A stretch of 64,000 bases of DNA from Streptomyces nigrescens. GTDB lineage: Bacteria > Actinomycetota > Actinomycetes > Streptomycetales > Streptomycetaceae. Below the pieces are notes generated by a model. It saw only the letters and a program-made list of their open reading frames with translations, made no database searches and was not told the origin of the DNA. The stretch lies in the NCBI GenBank assembly GCA_024349765.1, contig AP026073.1, positions 3,100,001 through 3,164,000 of the forward strand, written 5' to 3'. The position numbers and the translations under genes are program-made. Shown one piece after another: positions 33,358 to 41,364 of the stretch (position 1 is its first letter; each line of letters opens with the position of its first letter).

Positions 33358-34115
33358 ACCGGGACGAGCCGTCCGGCCCGATAGTGCGGGCAGCCGGCCT
33401 GGTCAAGACCCACCGGCCGGAAGGCGCCGCCCCCGTCCACGCCGTACGGGGCGTCGACCTGACCGTCGAACGCGGCGAATTCGTCGCCGTCACCGGCCCC
33501 TCGGGCGCGGGCAAATCCACCCTGCTGCACCTCCTCGGCGGCCTCGACCGGCCCGACAGCGGCTCCCTGTGGCTCGACGGCCGCCAGGTCGACGGCTACC
33601 GCGAGGCCCGCTGGGCGGAGCTGCGCCGCAACCACATCGGCATCGTCTTCCAGTTCTTCAACCTGGTCTCCAACCTCTCCGTCGCCGACAACGTCGAGCT
33701 CCCCGCGCTGCTGGCCGGCCGCTCCCCCCGGCAGGCCCGTACCGCCCGCACCGAGCTGCTCGACGAGCTCGGCCTGACCGGCAAGGAGAACTGCACACCC
33801 GGCGAGCTCTCCGGCGGCGAACAGCAGCGGGTCGCGCTGGCCCGCGCCCTGGTCAACGCCCCCAGCCTGCTGCTCGCCGACGAACCCGCCGGCAGCCTGG
33901 ACAGCAAGGGCACCCGGGAGGTGCTGCGGCTGCTCGCCCGCTTCCACCGGCGCGGCCAGACCATCCTCCTGGTCACCCATGACGCCCGGATCGCCAGCGC
34001 CGCGGACCGGGTGATCAGCTTCTTCGACGGCCAGGTCGTCGACGACGCCCACCTCGGCAGCGAGCCCGGCCGCCCGGCGTCCGGCGTGTCCGACGTACTG
34101 AAACTCAAGGGCTGA
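33354..34115 (+). CDS. MacB/LolD-type ABC transporter ATP-binding protein
   Basis: A 253-residue ATPase with Walker A GPSGAGKST (about 46-54), Q-loop VFQFFNLVSNL, signature LSGGEQQR and Walker B LLADEPAGSLD, followed by the switch VTHD. The FQFFNL and GEQQR forms are typical of the MacB/LolD/FtsE group, which pairs with FtsX-like permeases to move molecules out of the membrane. Starts on the PadR stop (ATGA) and is followed three bases after its stop by the FtsX-like gene. Substrate unknown. Confidence 0.9.
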   Translation: MNRDEPSGPIVRAAGLVKTHRPEGAAPVHAVRGVDLTVERGEFVAVTGPSGAGKSTLLHLLGGLDRPDSGSLWLDGRQVDGYREARWAELRRNHIGIVFQFFNLVSNLSVADNVELPALLAGRSPRQARTARTELLDELGLTGKENCTPGELSGGEQQRVALARALVNAPSLLLADEPAGSLDSKGTREVLRLLARFHRRGQTILLVTHDARIASAADRVISFFDGQVVDDAHLGSEPGRPASGVSDVLKLKG

Positions 34116-34118
34116 CCC

Positions 34119-36440
34119 GTGCGAGCGGCAGCACGCTGGACCCAGGCACATCTGAGAGCGCACCGCCCCGCGGCCGTGCTCATCGTGCTGGCCACCGCCG
34201 GGATCACCGTCTCCCTGCTGCTGGCCACCGCCCTCTTCTCCTACGCCACCGACCCCTGGCAGCGGATCTTCACCCAGTCCTCCGGCGCCCACGTCTGGAT
34301 CCACACCCAGGCCGGGGCCCGCGCCGGTTCGCTCGCCGCACTGGACGAGGTGCGGACCGCCGCCGGCCCGTACCCCACGGTGCGGACGACCGCGAGCCTC
34401 CAGCCCGGCGGCGCCCGGGCGGCACTGGAACTGCGCGGCGTCCGCGGGCGGCCGGCGACCGCCGCCCCGCAGACCGTCGCGGGCCGCTGGCTCGACCCGC
34501 ACACCGATGCGGGGGCCACCCGGGGCATCGTGCTGGACAGCTCGGTAGCCCGGGCGATCTGGGCCAAACCGGGTGATTCCCTTGCGTTGAGCGGCTTCCC
34601 GACGCCCCTGCACGTGGTGGGCATCGCCGACACCGTCGAAGCGCCCTTCCGGGCCGGCGAGACCCCCGGCGTCGCCTGGGTGCTCCCGCGGACCCTCGCC
34701 GCCTCCGACGCGGGCGCCGACCAACGCGGCCGCGCCATCGGCCTCCGGCTCAGCCACCCCGAGGACACCGACTACGTCGTCCAGCGGGCGGTCACCCAGC
34801 TCGGCGCCGACCAGATCACCGATGTCTCCACCTGGCGCCAGGCCAAGGCCGAGGCCGCCGGCGACAACAGCCTCCTCGCCCGGCTGCTCGGGCTCTTCGG
34901 CCTCGGTGCCCTGCTCGCCGCCGCCCTCGCCGTGGGCGGCGCCATCAGCACCAGGATCCGCGGCCACCTCCGCGACATCTCCGTCCTCAAGGCCATCGGC
35001 TTCACCCCGGGCCAGGTCGTCCGGATGTTCCTCGCCCTGCACCTCGGCTTCGCGCTGCTGGGCGTCACCCTCGGAGCCCTGGTCACCCAGCTGCTCGGCC
35101 CCCTCGTGCCCGGCCGGATCGGCGAGGCGACGGCCCTGTGGGCGCAGCTCCCCGAACACACCTGGCTGCCCCTCGCCGTATGCGGTGGCGTGGTGGCCTT
35201 CATCGGCGCGGCCACCTGCCTGACCGCATGGCGCGCCGGCCGGGTGCCACCCGTCCCGGTCGCCCGCGCCGCGGCACCCACCGCCGGCGGCGGATCCGGT
35301 CTGACCCGGCGCGCCCTCGGCCTCAAGATCCCCCCGGCCCTGGTCCTCGGCTGGCGCGGCGCCTTCCACCGCCCGCTGCGCTCCTGGGCGGCGGTGGCGC
35401 GCCTCGCCGTCCCCCTCCTGCTCATCACCATCGCCCTGGGCGCCTGGACCACCCTGGACCGCTTCACCGCCCGCCCGGAAAGCGTCGGCCTGGCCGCGTC
35501 CCTCACCGTGCGCTCGGACTCCCTGAGCGACCGGCAAGTACACCAACTCCTCGCGGAACAGGGCCGGTTGACGTCCTACCCCGGCGCCGAGGTGCAGGCG
35601 CTGGTCCCCGGCCAGACCGGCACGATCACCCTGCGCGGCCTCGGCACCGACGCCCACCCCTACCCCTTCGCCCTCGCGGAGGGCCGCGCCGCCCACGGCC
35701 CGGACGAGGCGGTCGCCGGCGCCGGCCTGCTGGAACTCCTCGACGCACACGTCGGCGACTGGGTCCGGATGACCGTCGCCGGCCGCCCGCACGTCCTGCA
35801 CATCGTGGGCCGCAGCATCGAAACCGAAGACGCCGGCCGGGTCATCTCCACCACCCTCGACACCCTGCGCGACGCCGGCCCCGGCACCCCGGCGGCCCGC
35901 CCCGACTTCTACAACCTGGTCCTGCCCCACGGCACCGGCCCCGCCGCCGTACGCGACGCCCTCACCAAGGCCTCCGCGGGCCGCCTGGAAGTACGCCAGA
36001 TCCCCAACCCCGCCGACCAGCTCTCCGCGGTCCGCGGCGTCGCCGCCGGACTGATCGCGGTCCTCACCCTGATCGGACTCGCGGAACTGGCGACCACGGT
36101 CGGCGCCGCCGTACGCGACCGCAGCCGCGACCTGCTCGCCCTGCGGGCCGTCGGCCTCACCCCCCGCCAGATCACCGCCGTCATCGTCTCGGCCACCGCC
36201 TTCATCACCCTGGCCGCCGCGCTCACCGGCACCGCGCTCGGCCTGCTCGCCTCCCAGTGGCTCATCGACCTCCAGGGCGAAACGAGCGGCTGGGGAACGG
36301 GCATCGCCCAACTCCCGCCCGCCGGAACCCTGGCCCTGGTCATCGCCCTCGCCGTGACGATCTCCGCGGCGGCCGCCACCCTTCCGGCCACCCGCACGGC
36401 ACACCGCCGCCTGGCGGACTCGGCGGCAGAGGTGCTGTAA
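34119..36440 (+). CDS. FtsX-like ABC permease, two-repeat form
   Basis: A 773-residue permease starting with GTG 34119. It has one N-terminal membrane helix, a large extracytoplasmic domain (about 45-250), and a first FtsX helix set (about 255-375) with HLRDISVLKAIGFTPGQVVRMFL. A second outer domain (about 420-630) and a last helix set with DRSRDLLALRAVGLTPRQITAVIV (about 650-760) follow. This doubled layout is typical of actinobacterial peptide or lipid exporters. It forms the operon PadR-ATPase-permease. A hairpin follows the stop. Confidence 0.88.
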   Translation: MRAAARWTQAHLRAHRPAAVLIVLATAGITVSLLLATALFSYATDPWQRIFTQSSGAHVWIHTQAGARAGSLAALDEVRTAAGPYPTVRTTASLQPGGARAALELRGVRGRPATAAPQTVAGRWLDPHTDAGATRGIVLDSSVARAIWAKPGDSLALSGFPTPLHVVGIADTVEAPFRAGETPGVAWVLPRTLAASDAGADQRGRAIGLRLSHPEDTDYVVQRAVTQLGADQITDVSTWRQAKAEAAGDNSLLARLLGLFGLGALLAAALAVGGAISTRIRGHLRDISVLKAIGFTPGQVVRMFLALHLGFALLGVTLGALVTQLLGPLVPGRIGEATALWAQLPEHTWLPLAVCGGVVAFIGAATCLTAWRAGRVPPVPVARAAAPTAGGGSGLTRRALGLKIPPALVLGWRGAFHRPLRSWAAVARLAVPLLLITIALGAWTTLDRFTARPESVGLAASLTVRSDSLSDRQVHQLLAEQGRLTSYPGAEVQALVPGQTGTITLRGLGTDAHPYPFALAEGRAAHGPDEAVAGAGLLELLDAHVGDWVRMTVAGRPHVLHIVGRSIETEDAGRVISTTLDTLRDAGPGTPAARPDFYNLVLPHGTGPAAVRDALTKASAGRLEVRQIPNPADQLSAVRGVAAGLIAVLTLIGLAELATTVGAAVRDRSRDLLALRAVGLTPRQITAVIVSATAFITLAAALTGTALGLLASQWLIDLQGETSGWGTGIAQLPPAGTLALVIALAVTISAAAATLPATRTAHRRLADSAAEVL

Positions 36441-36457
36441 GAGGCAAGGGCCTCTTT
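36440..36457 (+). terminator. Short hairpin after the FtsX-like gene
   Basis: AGAGGC (36440-36445) pairs with GCCTCT (36450-36455) around AAGG and is followed by TT. It overlaps the last base of the stop codon. Weak but well placed. Confidence 0.5.
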
Positions 36458-36521
36458 CCCGCACGTGCCGTGGGGTCCACAGTGGCGCCGGTGTGCCCAT
36501 CGCTACCGAGGAGCGGCGACT

Positions 36522-37352
36522 GTGAAGATCTTTCTCTCGTCCGACATGGAAGGCACCGCGGGAGTCGTCGACTGGGACCAATGCCGGCAGGGAGGCCCCC
36601 GCTACGAGTACTTCTGCGGCCTGCTCCAGGAGGAGGTGAACGCGGCGATCGAGGGCGCGGCCGCGGCCGGTGCGACCGAGTTCCTGGTCAACGACTCGCA
36701 CGGGGCGATGGCGAACCTCCGGCCGGACGCACTCGCCGGCCGCGCCCGGTACCTGTCCGGTCGCCACAAGCCGCTGTACATGATGCAGGGCCTGGACGCC
36801 TCGTACGACGGAGTCTTCTTCGTCTCGTACCACGGCTCGATGGCCGGGTCCCCCTCGACGCTCTCCCACACCTACAACCCCCGGGCCGTCGCGGAGGTTC
36901 GGCTGAACGGCACGCCGGTGGGCGAGAGCGGCATCAACGCGTTGGTCGCATTCGGGCACGGGGTCCCGGTCGTACTGATCACGGGTGACCGGACCACCGC
37001 CGAAGAGATCGGGCCGTTCTGCCCGGGCATCCGGGCCGCGGTGGTCAAGACCTCGGTGTCCCGCTTCGCCGCGGACAGTCTGCACCCCGAGGACGCACGC
37101 GAGGTGATCAGGGAAGAGGCCCGCGAGGCCGTCCGGGGCCTACGGGATGCCGCGCCACCCCGGATTGCCGTCCCCGCCACGCTCACCCTCCGCTTCCGCA
37201 ACACGGACCTCGCCGAGATGGCGACCTGGATCAACGGGGTGGTCCGGGACAACGACGACGACCTCACCGTGCACGTCACCGACGACGACCCCCTCCGCCT
37301 CTACCGGACCTTCGTGACGGTGGTGTTCCTCACCAGAGGGATCGCCGAGTGA
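36522..37352 (+). CDS. M55-family D-aminopeptidase (DppA-like)
   Basis: A 276-residue protein from GTG 36522 with GAGGAG upstream. The N-terminal SSDMEGTAGV carries the Asp-x-Glu zinc ligands of DppA. NDSHGAM and FVSYHGSMAG provide the His ligands, and SHTYNPRAVAEVRLNG is a conserved family stretch. DppA is a self-compartmentalising zinc peptidase that removes D-amino acids from peptides, for example D-Ala from cell-wall fragments. No dpp transporter genes are adjacent. The downstream hairpin overlaps its stop. Confidence 0.88.
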   Translation: MKIFLSSDMEGTAGVVDWDQCRQGGPRYEYFCGLLQEEVNAAIEGAAAAGATEFLVNDSHGAMANLRPDALAGRARYLSGRHKPLYMMQGLDASYDGVFFVSYHGSMAGSPSTLSHTYNPRAVAEVRLNGTPVGESGINALVAFGHGVPVVLITGDRTTAEEIGPFCPGIRAAVVKTSVSRFAADSLHPEDAREVIREEAREAVRGLRDAAPPRIAVPATLTLRFRNTDLAEMATWINGVVRDNDDDLTVHVTDDDPLRLYRTFVTVVFLTRGIAE

Positions 37353-37379
37353 CCGCGCCGGCGCTGTTGCGGCGCGGTC
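37351..37379. terminator. Perfect 10-bp hairpin between convergent genes
   Basis: GACCGCGCCG (37351-37360) pairs with CGGCGCGGTC (37370-37379) around a 9-base loop. It begins inside the DppA-like stop codon and serves the convergent regulator gene as well. Confidence 0.75.
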
Positions 37380-37388
37380 CTGCCACCG

Positions 37389-38111
37389 TCAGTCCGTGGC
37401 GGGGCCGAGTTGGACGCAGCATTCCCCCGGGCGGGGTGCGAGGACGGCCTCCACGCCGCTGACCTTCAGACCCTGCAGATAGCCGGCGATGAAGGCGTGG
37501 TTCATGCCGCACACCAGGTCGGGGGCCCTGGCCGCAAGCGGGTGGAACGGGCAGTTGCGCAGCCGGAGTTGGGTGGACGTCTCGCGGAACGGCTCGAAGC
37601 CGTGCTGGTCGAGCATCCGCTCGCAGACATGGAGTCCGCGTTCCGCGCCGAGCCGGCCGGGACGCGTCTGCTCCCGTTCGGCCTCGCCCAGTTCGCGGCC
37701 GCGCCGGCCGGCCGTGCGTACGGCGGCGTGGGTCGCGGTTTCGCCCTCGTCCTCGGTCAGGACGGCCTCCAGCAGGAGGTCGGCCAGGAGCTCGTGGCGG
37801 CGGTCCGGGATGCTGACGCGGATCTCGCTGTCGGTGGGTTCGTAGACCTTCGGCTGCCGGCCGACCTTCCGGATGCCGCCGGGTGAGGCGTACCGGGCGC
37901 GCAGCAGACCGGCGTCCACCAGCTTGTCGAGGTGGAAGGCGGCGAGCTTGCGGGAGATGCCCACGCTGGCGGCCGCCTCGTCCCGGGTGACGGGGCGGCC
38001 CTGGCGCCGGATGAACGTGAACATCTGCCGTCGGGAGTCCTCGTTGAGGACGCTCACGGACTCGATCGCGGCGTCGTCCGGCCGCTTCTGCGGTGTTGCG
38101 TCGGGGTCCAC
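37389..38111 (-). CDS. HTH regulator with C-terminal Cys-rich domain (COG2345/SufR-like)
   Basis: A 240-residue protein; GTG 38111 is my start and the least certain point. Residues about 15-75 form an ArsR-like winged HTH (EDSRRQMFTFIRRQGRPV, VGISRKLAAFHLDKLVDAGLL). The C-terminal part contains NCPFHPLAARAPDLVCGMN and, some 30 residues on, PGECCVQL. The pattern Cys-Pro-Phe ... Val-Cys ... Cys-Cys is that of SufR-like regulators, where Cys residues hold an Fe-S cluster. It is divergent from the DUF2231 gene, about 130 bases away, so it may respond to redox or iron state and control the genes to its right. Confidence 0.75.
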   Translation of the reverse strand: MDPDATPQKRPDDAAIESVSVLNEDSRRQMFTFIRRQGRPVTRDEAAASVGISRKLAAFHLDKLVDAGLLRARYASPGGIRKVGRQPKVYEPTDSEIRVSIPDRRHELLADLLLEAVLTEDEGETATHAAVRTAGRRGRELGEAEREQTRPGRLGAERGLHVCERMLDQHGFEPFRETSTQLRLRNCPFHPLAARAPDLVCGMNHAFIAGYLQGLKVSGVEAVLAPRPGECCVQLGPATD

Positions 38112-38206
38112 CCCTCCACGATAACGCGCATATCGGTAGGTCCAACCAGTAAATCGTCGCCCTGTGCGGAGCTCACCTGCCCGTCTTGACGCCCCTCCGG
38201 AATAAG

Positions 38207-38222
38207 ACCAAGATTTGTTGGT
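38207..38222. promoter_or_regulatory. ACCAA-N6-TTGGT dyad before the DUF2231 gene
   Basis: ACCAA (38207-38211) and TTGGT (38218-38222) form an inverted repeat with a 6-base centre. TTGACG at 38186-38191 could be a -35, with CAAGAT about 17 bases on as the -10, inside the dyad. Candidate operator for the divergent Cys-rich regulator. Confidence 0.35.
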
Positions 38223-38241
38223 GAAAAAGGAGGTGGTCGGC

Positions 38242-38787
38242 ATGGCTGATCCATTGCCTGGCCGTGCCAAGCGGCCGGTGAGTGCCGCACTGGCCGGTCC
38301 GTACGGGCACCCGTTCCATCCGATCCTGGTCACGGTCCCCATCGGGGCGTGGGTGGGCAGCCTGGTCTTCGACGTCGCTTCGCACCTCGTGCACGATCCG
38401 GCCGTCCTGGCCCGGGGCGCGATGTGGCTGATCGCGCTGGGCGTGATCGGTGCGCTGGTCGCCGCGCTGGTGGGGTTCCTGGACCTGTTCGCGATTCCGC
38501 CCGGGACCCGGGCGTTCCGCGTCGGTCTGCTGCACATGACGCTGAACCTGCTGGTCACCGCCGCCTACGCGGGGAACTTTCTGTGGCGGCATGCCGGCCA
38601 CGGGCCCGCGGGCAGCGTCGGGGCCGGGATGGTCACGCTGAACGCCGTGAGCCTGGCGGTCCTGGGCGTCTCGGGATACCTGGGCGGGAAGCTCGCCTAC
38701 CGCTACGGGGTGCGGGTCGCCGACGAGACCACCCAGGCCGAGGGCTTCGCCCCCCTCCTACACCATCCGGACCGAAGCGCCGGCTGA
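38242..38787 (+). CDS. DUF2231 membrane protein
   Basis: A 181-residue protein from ATG 38242; AAAGGAGG at 38226-38233 supports this start over the earlier TTG. It has four membrane segments and the DUF2231 signature GHPFHPILVTVPIGAW at about residues 22-37, with two His facing the membrane surface. DUF2231 proteins are often found with cytochromes or redox enzymes, and His pairs may bind heme or metal. An ACCAA-N6-TTGGT dyad lies 20-35 bases upstream (38207-38222), a candidate operator for the divergent regulator. Confidence 0.8.
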   Translation: MADPLPGRAKRPVSAALAGPYGHPFHPILVTVPIGAWVGSLVFDVASHLVHDPAVLARGAMWLIALGVIGALVAALVGFLDLFAIPPGTRAFRVGLLHMTLNLLVTAAYAGNFLWRHAGHGPAGSVGAGMVTLNAVSLAVLGVSGYLGGKLAYRYGVRVADETTQAEGFAPLLHHPDRSAG

Positions 38788-38872
38788 CGCCTTTCCCCAC
38801 CGCGGCCGCGCGGCGTCGCGGACGCGGTGGCCAACCCGTTCACGTTCACCAAGAGGAGCAAGAGGAGTCCCG

Positions 38873-39301
38873 ATGGACATCGCCGCACTGATCGCCTGGC
38901 TGATCACCGCTCTGGGCGGCTTCTACATGCTCGGTACCTGGCTCGCCCGCGGAGGGGCCTCCGGCGGCACCAGCCGGCTGCCCGTCCCGGTCGTCTTCGG
39001 CCACTTCGCGCTGGCCGCGGCCGGCCTGGTCGTCTGGATCGTCTACCTGATCACCGACAAGGACGCGCTGGCCTGGACCGCCTTCGGCCTGCTCGTGCCC
39101 GTGGCCCTGCTCGGCTTCGTGATGCTGGCCCGCTGGATCCCCGTCCACCGGGCCCGCGCCGCCGCTGAGGCCACCGCAGGCACGCAGACCGAGCCCGCCG
39201 AGCGGCACTTCCCCGTGCCGGTGGTCGCCGGCCACGGACTGTTCGCCGTCATCACGGTCGTCCTGGTCCTGCTCACCGCTCTGGGCATCGGTGGCAGCTG
39301 A
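38873..39301 (+). CDS. Small four-helix membrane protein, function unknown
   Basis: A 142-residue protein with about four hydrophobic segments, a His in the second (VFGHFALAAAG) and another in the last (VAGHGLFAV), spaced alike. An Arg/Ala-rich cytoplasmic loop (about 90-108) separates them. AAGAGGAG precedes the ATG. Its stop overlaps the GTP cyclohydrolase region: folE's ATG follows within two bases. The repeated Gly-His-x-x-x-Ala pattern is compatible with heme or metal binding, like the neighbouring DUF2231 protein, but this is inference. Confidence 0.65.
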   Translation: MDIAALIAWLITALGGFYMLGTWLARGGASGGTSRLPVPVVFGHFALAAAGLVVWIVYLITDKDALAWTAFGLLVPVALLGFVMLARWIPVHRARAAAEATAGTQTEPAERHFPVPVVAGHGLFAVITVVLVLLTALGIGGS

Positions 39302-39302
39302 G

Positions 39303-39959
39303 ATGACCCACCGCCCCCAGGCCACCAGGGACCTCGCCCCCGAGGATCCGGAGATACCGATACCCGCCCCGGCCGCGTTGCGCGTCGTCCACGAAACGGA
39401 CGGCATCGACCTGGCCGCCGCCGAACGCGCGGCGGGACGGTTCCTGCAGGCTCTCGGCATCTCCACGGAGAACGAGAGCCTGCGCGGGACCCCCGGCCGC
39501 ATGGCCCGCGCGTACGCGGAGCTGTTCAGCCCCCGCCCCTTCGACCTCACGACCTTCCCCAACGACGAGGGCTACGACGAACTCGTGCTGGCCCGCAGCA
39601 TCCCGGTGCGGTCGGTGTGCGAGCACCATCTGCTGCCGTTCGTCGGCACCGCCCACGTCGGCTACCTGCCCGGACGGCGGATCCTGGGCCTGTCCAAACT
39701 GGCCCGGGTGGTCGAGCACTTCGCCTGCCGCCCCCAGGTCCAGGAACGCCTCACCAAACAGGTCGCCGACTGGCTGCAGACGCAGCTGGAGCCCAAGGGC
39801 GTGGGCGTCGTCATCGAAGCCGAACACACCTGCATGACCCTCCGCGGCGTCCAGGCCACCGGCTCCAGCACCCTCACCTCCACCCTCCTGGGGACCCTGC
39901 GCAACGACGCCCGCTCACGCGCCGAATTCCTCGCACTGAGCGGCCTGCCCACCCGATAG
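39303..39959 (+). CDS. folE: GTP cyclohydrolase I
   Basis: A 218-residue FolE-I enzyme from ATG 39303, two bases after the preceding stop. Zinc ligands are seen as Cys106 and His109 in SVCEHHLLPF and Cys177 in EAEHTCMTLRG; GLSKLARVVEHFA is also conserved. It converts GTP to dihydroneopterin triphosphate for folate, biopterin or 7-deazapurine routes. The N-terminus is about 25 residues longer than the core. No other folate genes are nearby, so it is probably an accessory copy, linked here with membrane proteins and an ArsC-like protein. Confidence 0.93.
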   Translation: MTHRPQATRDLAPEDPEIPIPAPAALRVVHETDGIDLAAAERAAGRFLQALGISTENESLRGTPGRMARAYAELFSPRPFDLTTFPNDEGYDELVLARSIPVRSVCEHHLLPFVGTAHVGYLPGRRILGLSKLARVVEHFACRPQVQERLTKQVADWLQTQLEPKGVGVVIEAEHTCMTLRGVQATGSSTLTSTLLGTLRNDARSRAEFLALSGLPTR

Positions 39960-40041
39960 GCCACACTCGACGGGCCGCACTCGACAGGCCTCCGAGGGCC
40001 CACTTCCTCACCTCGCCACGGATCCGACGAAAGACCGACGC

Positions 40042-40398
40042 ATGGAAATCTGGATCAATCCCGCGTGCTCCAAGTGCCAGTCCGCCCTGACACTGCTCGA
40101 CGCGGAAGCAGCGCAGTACACGGTGCGGTACTACCTGGAAGACCCGCCGACCGCGGATGAACTCGACGCCGTCCTGCAGCGCCTGGGCCTGGAACCGTGG
40201 GACATCACGCGCCTCGGCGAACCCGTCGCGGCCGAACTGGACCTCGCCGCATGGTCGCGTGAACCCGCCGACCGCGCCCGGTGGATCGAGGCGCTGGCCG
40301 CCCATCCCGCGCTGATCCAACGCCCGATCATCACCGCCGACGACGGCACAGCGGTGGTGGCCCGCTCACCGGAATCGGTGCGCTCGGCCCTCCGGTAG
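40042..40398 (+). CDS. ArsC/Spx-family thioredoxin-like protein
   Basis: A 118-residue protein. Cys9 and Cys12 form CSKC after the first strand (IWINPACSKC), followed by the helix and the YYLEDPPTADEL region and the late RPIITADDGTAVVARSPE strand, as in ArsC/YffB/Spx. The CxxC form with the RPI loop fits a glutaredoxin-linked arsenate reductase or YffB-like protein. No other ars genes are adjacent. It follows folE by 82 bases in the same direction. Confidence 0.82.
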   Translation: MEIWINPACSKCQSALTLLDAEAAQYTVRYYLEDPPTADELDAVLQRLGLEPWDITRLGEPVAAELDLAAWSREPADRARWIEALAAHPALIQRPIITADDGTAVVARSPESVRSALR

Positions 40399-40471
40399 CC
40401 CGGGGAGGGGAGCGGCGGCTGCCGCGGCGGTCTCTGGAACGCCTGCCCGGGGACTGGCACGATGAGCGTCC

Positions 40472-41209
40472 ATGGATGGTCAAGTCTCCCCCACCACCCA
40501 AGCCCTGGACCTGATCAAGGACCGCTTTCCGCATGCCCTGGGTGCCGTACTCGGGGGCTCGGCCGCCCAAGGCCGGGCCACCCCGACAAGCGATCTGGAT
40601 GTGGCGGTCCTCCTCCCGAACGGGGACACCAGCCGCCGCGAGGTGGTACGCCACGGCGGCCGCCTGGCCGAACTGTTCGTCCACACCCTCGCGGACGCTC
40701 CGGAACACTTCGAGAGGGACAGAGCCCTCCGCCGGGGCACCCTCCTCTTCATCTACGACCAAGGTCTTCCCCTGGCCGATCCCCACGGTCATCTGGCCCG
40801 TACCCGCGAACAGGCCCGCGCCGTGCTCGCCGCGGGCCCTCCGCCGCTCACTCCGGCGGAGTGGGAACGAGGACGCTACGTCCTCACCTGTTTCCTGGAC
40901 GACCTGACCGACACCTCGCCCGCCACTTCGCCCACCGGGCGGTACGAACAGCTCTCCCTCGCCGACTTCACCCTGCGGGAGGCGGCGCACCTCCTCATCG
41001 CTCACCACGGTGACTGGACGGGCATCGGTAAATGGCTGCCCCGCAGGCTGCTGAGCGCGGACCCGGTACGAGGCAGGGCTCTGCTGGACGGCCATCGGGC
41101 CGTGGCCGAGCACGCGGACCCGACCCCCTTGGCGGTGGCCACCGAGCAGGTGCTCGACGTCCTCGGTGGACCGCTCAGGGAGGGGTACACGCAACGTTGG
41201 CGCGCCTGA
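40472..41209 (+). CDS. Nucleotidyltransferase-domain protein
   Basis: A 245-residue protein with the polymerase-beta-type nucleotidyltransferase signature: GAVLGGSAAQGRATPTSDLD (about 24-43), where Gly-Gly-Ser and Asp-x-Asp bind nucleotide and metal, and a third acidic position in the later strand (LFVHTL). A helical C-terminal half follows (YEQLSLADFTLREAAHLL). Such proteins include aminoglycoside-type adenylyltransferases and MNT/HEPN toxins' partners; no HEPN gene is adjacent. Role unknown. Confidence 0.78.
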   Translation: MDGQVSPTTQALDLIKDRFPHALGAVLGGSAAQGRATPTSDLDVAVLLPNGDTSRREVVRHGGRLAELFVHTLADAPEHFERDRALRRGTLLFIYDQGLPLADPHGHLARTREQARAVLAAGPPPLTPAEWERGRYVLTCFLDDLTDTSPATSPTGRYEQLSLADFTLREAAHLLIAHHGDWTGIGKWLPRRLLSADPVRGRALLDGHRAVAEHADPTPLAVATEQVLDVLGGPLREGYTQRWRA

Positions 41210-41311
41210 CTGTACGGCGTATGTGGGATCCTGCCGAACGGTGAAGTCTCCTGCTGCGACAGCATAGAAGGCCTGTTTCGGAGGCCTGGGCCGGTAACGT
41301 CTGTGCTAGTG

Positions 41312-41327
41312 CAGGTTTACAGGTTCA
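41312..41327 (+). promoter_or_regulatory. Tandem CAGGTT repeat before the GntR-TetR gene
   Basis: CAGGTTTA (41312-41319) and CAGGTTCA (41320-41327) lie end to end, 38-53 bases before the ATG. A candidate self-operator for a regulator with two DNA-binding domains. Confidence 0.35.
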
Positions 41328-41364
41328 GCGTCGGGTGAAGGACCCAAGGGGAGGAGCCGCAGGC

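Noticed and set aside
33339-37085. A 1248-codon open frame on the minus strand opposite the PadR/ABC/FtsX/DppA genes
   Set aside because: It is antisense to four recognisable genes, has no domain, and is rich in Gly, Arg, Val and Glu, as expected of the complementary frame in GC-rich DNA.
40472-41209. Nucleotidyltransferase as the antitoxin of an MNT/HEPN pair
   Set aside because: No HEPN-type gene lies beside it; the neighbours are ArsC-like and GntR-TetR genes.
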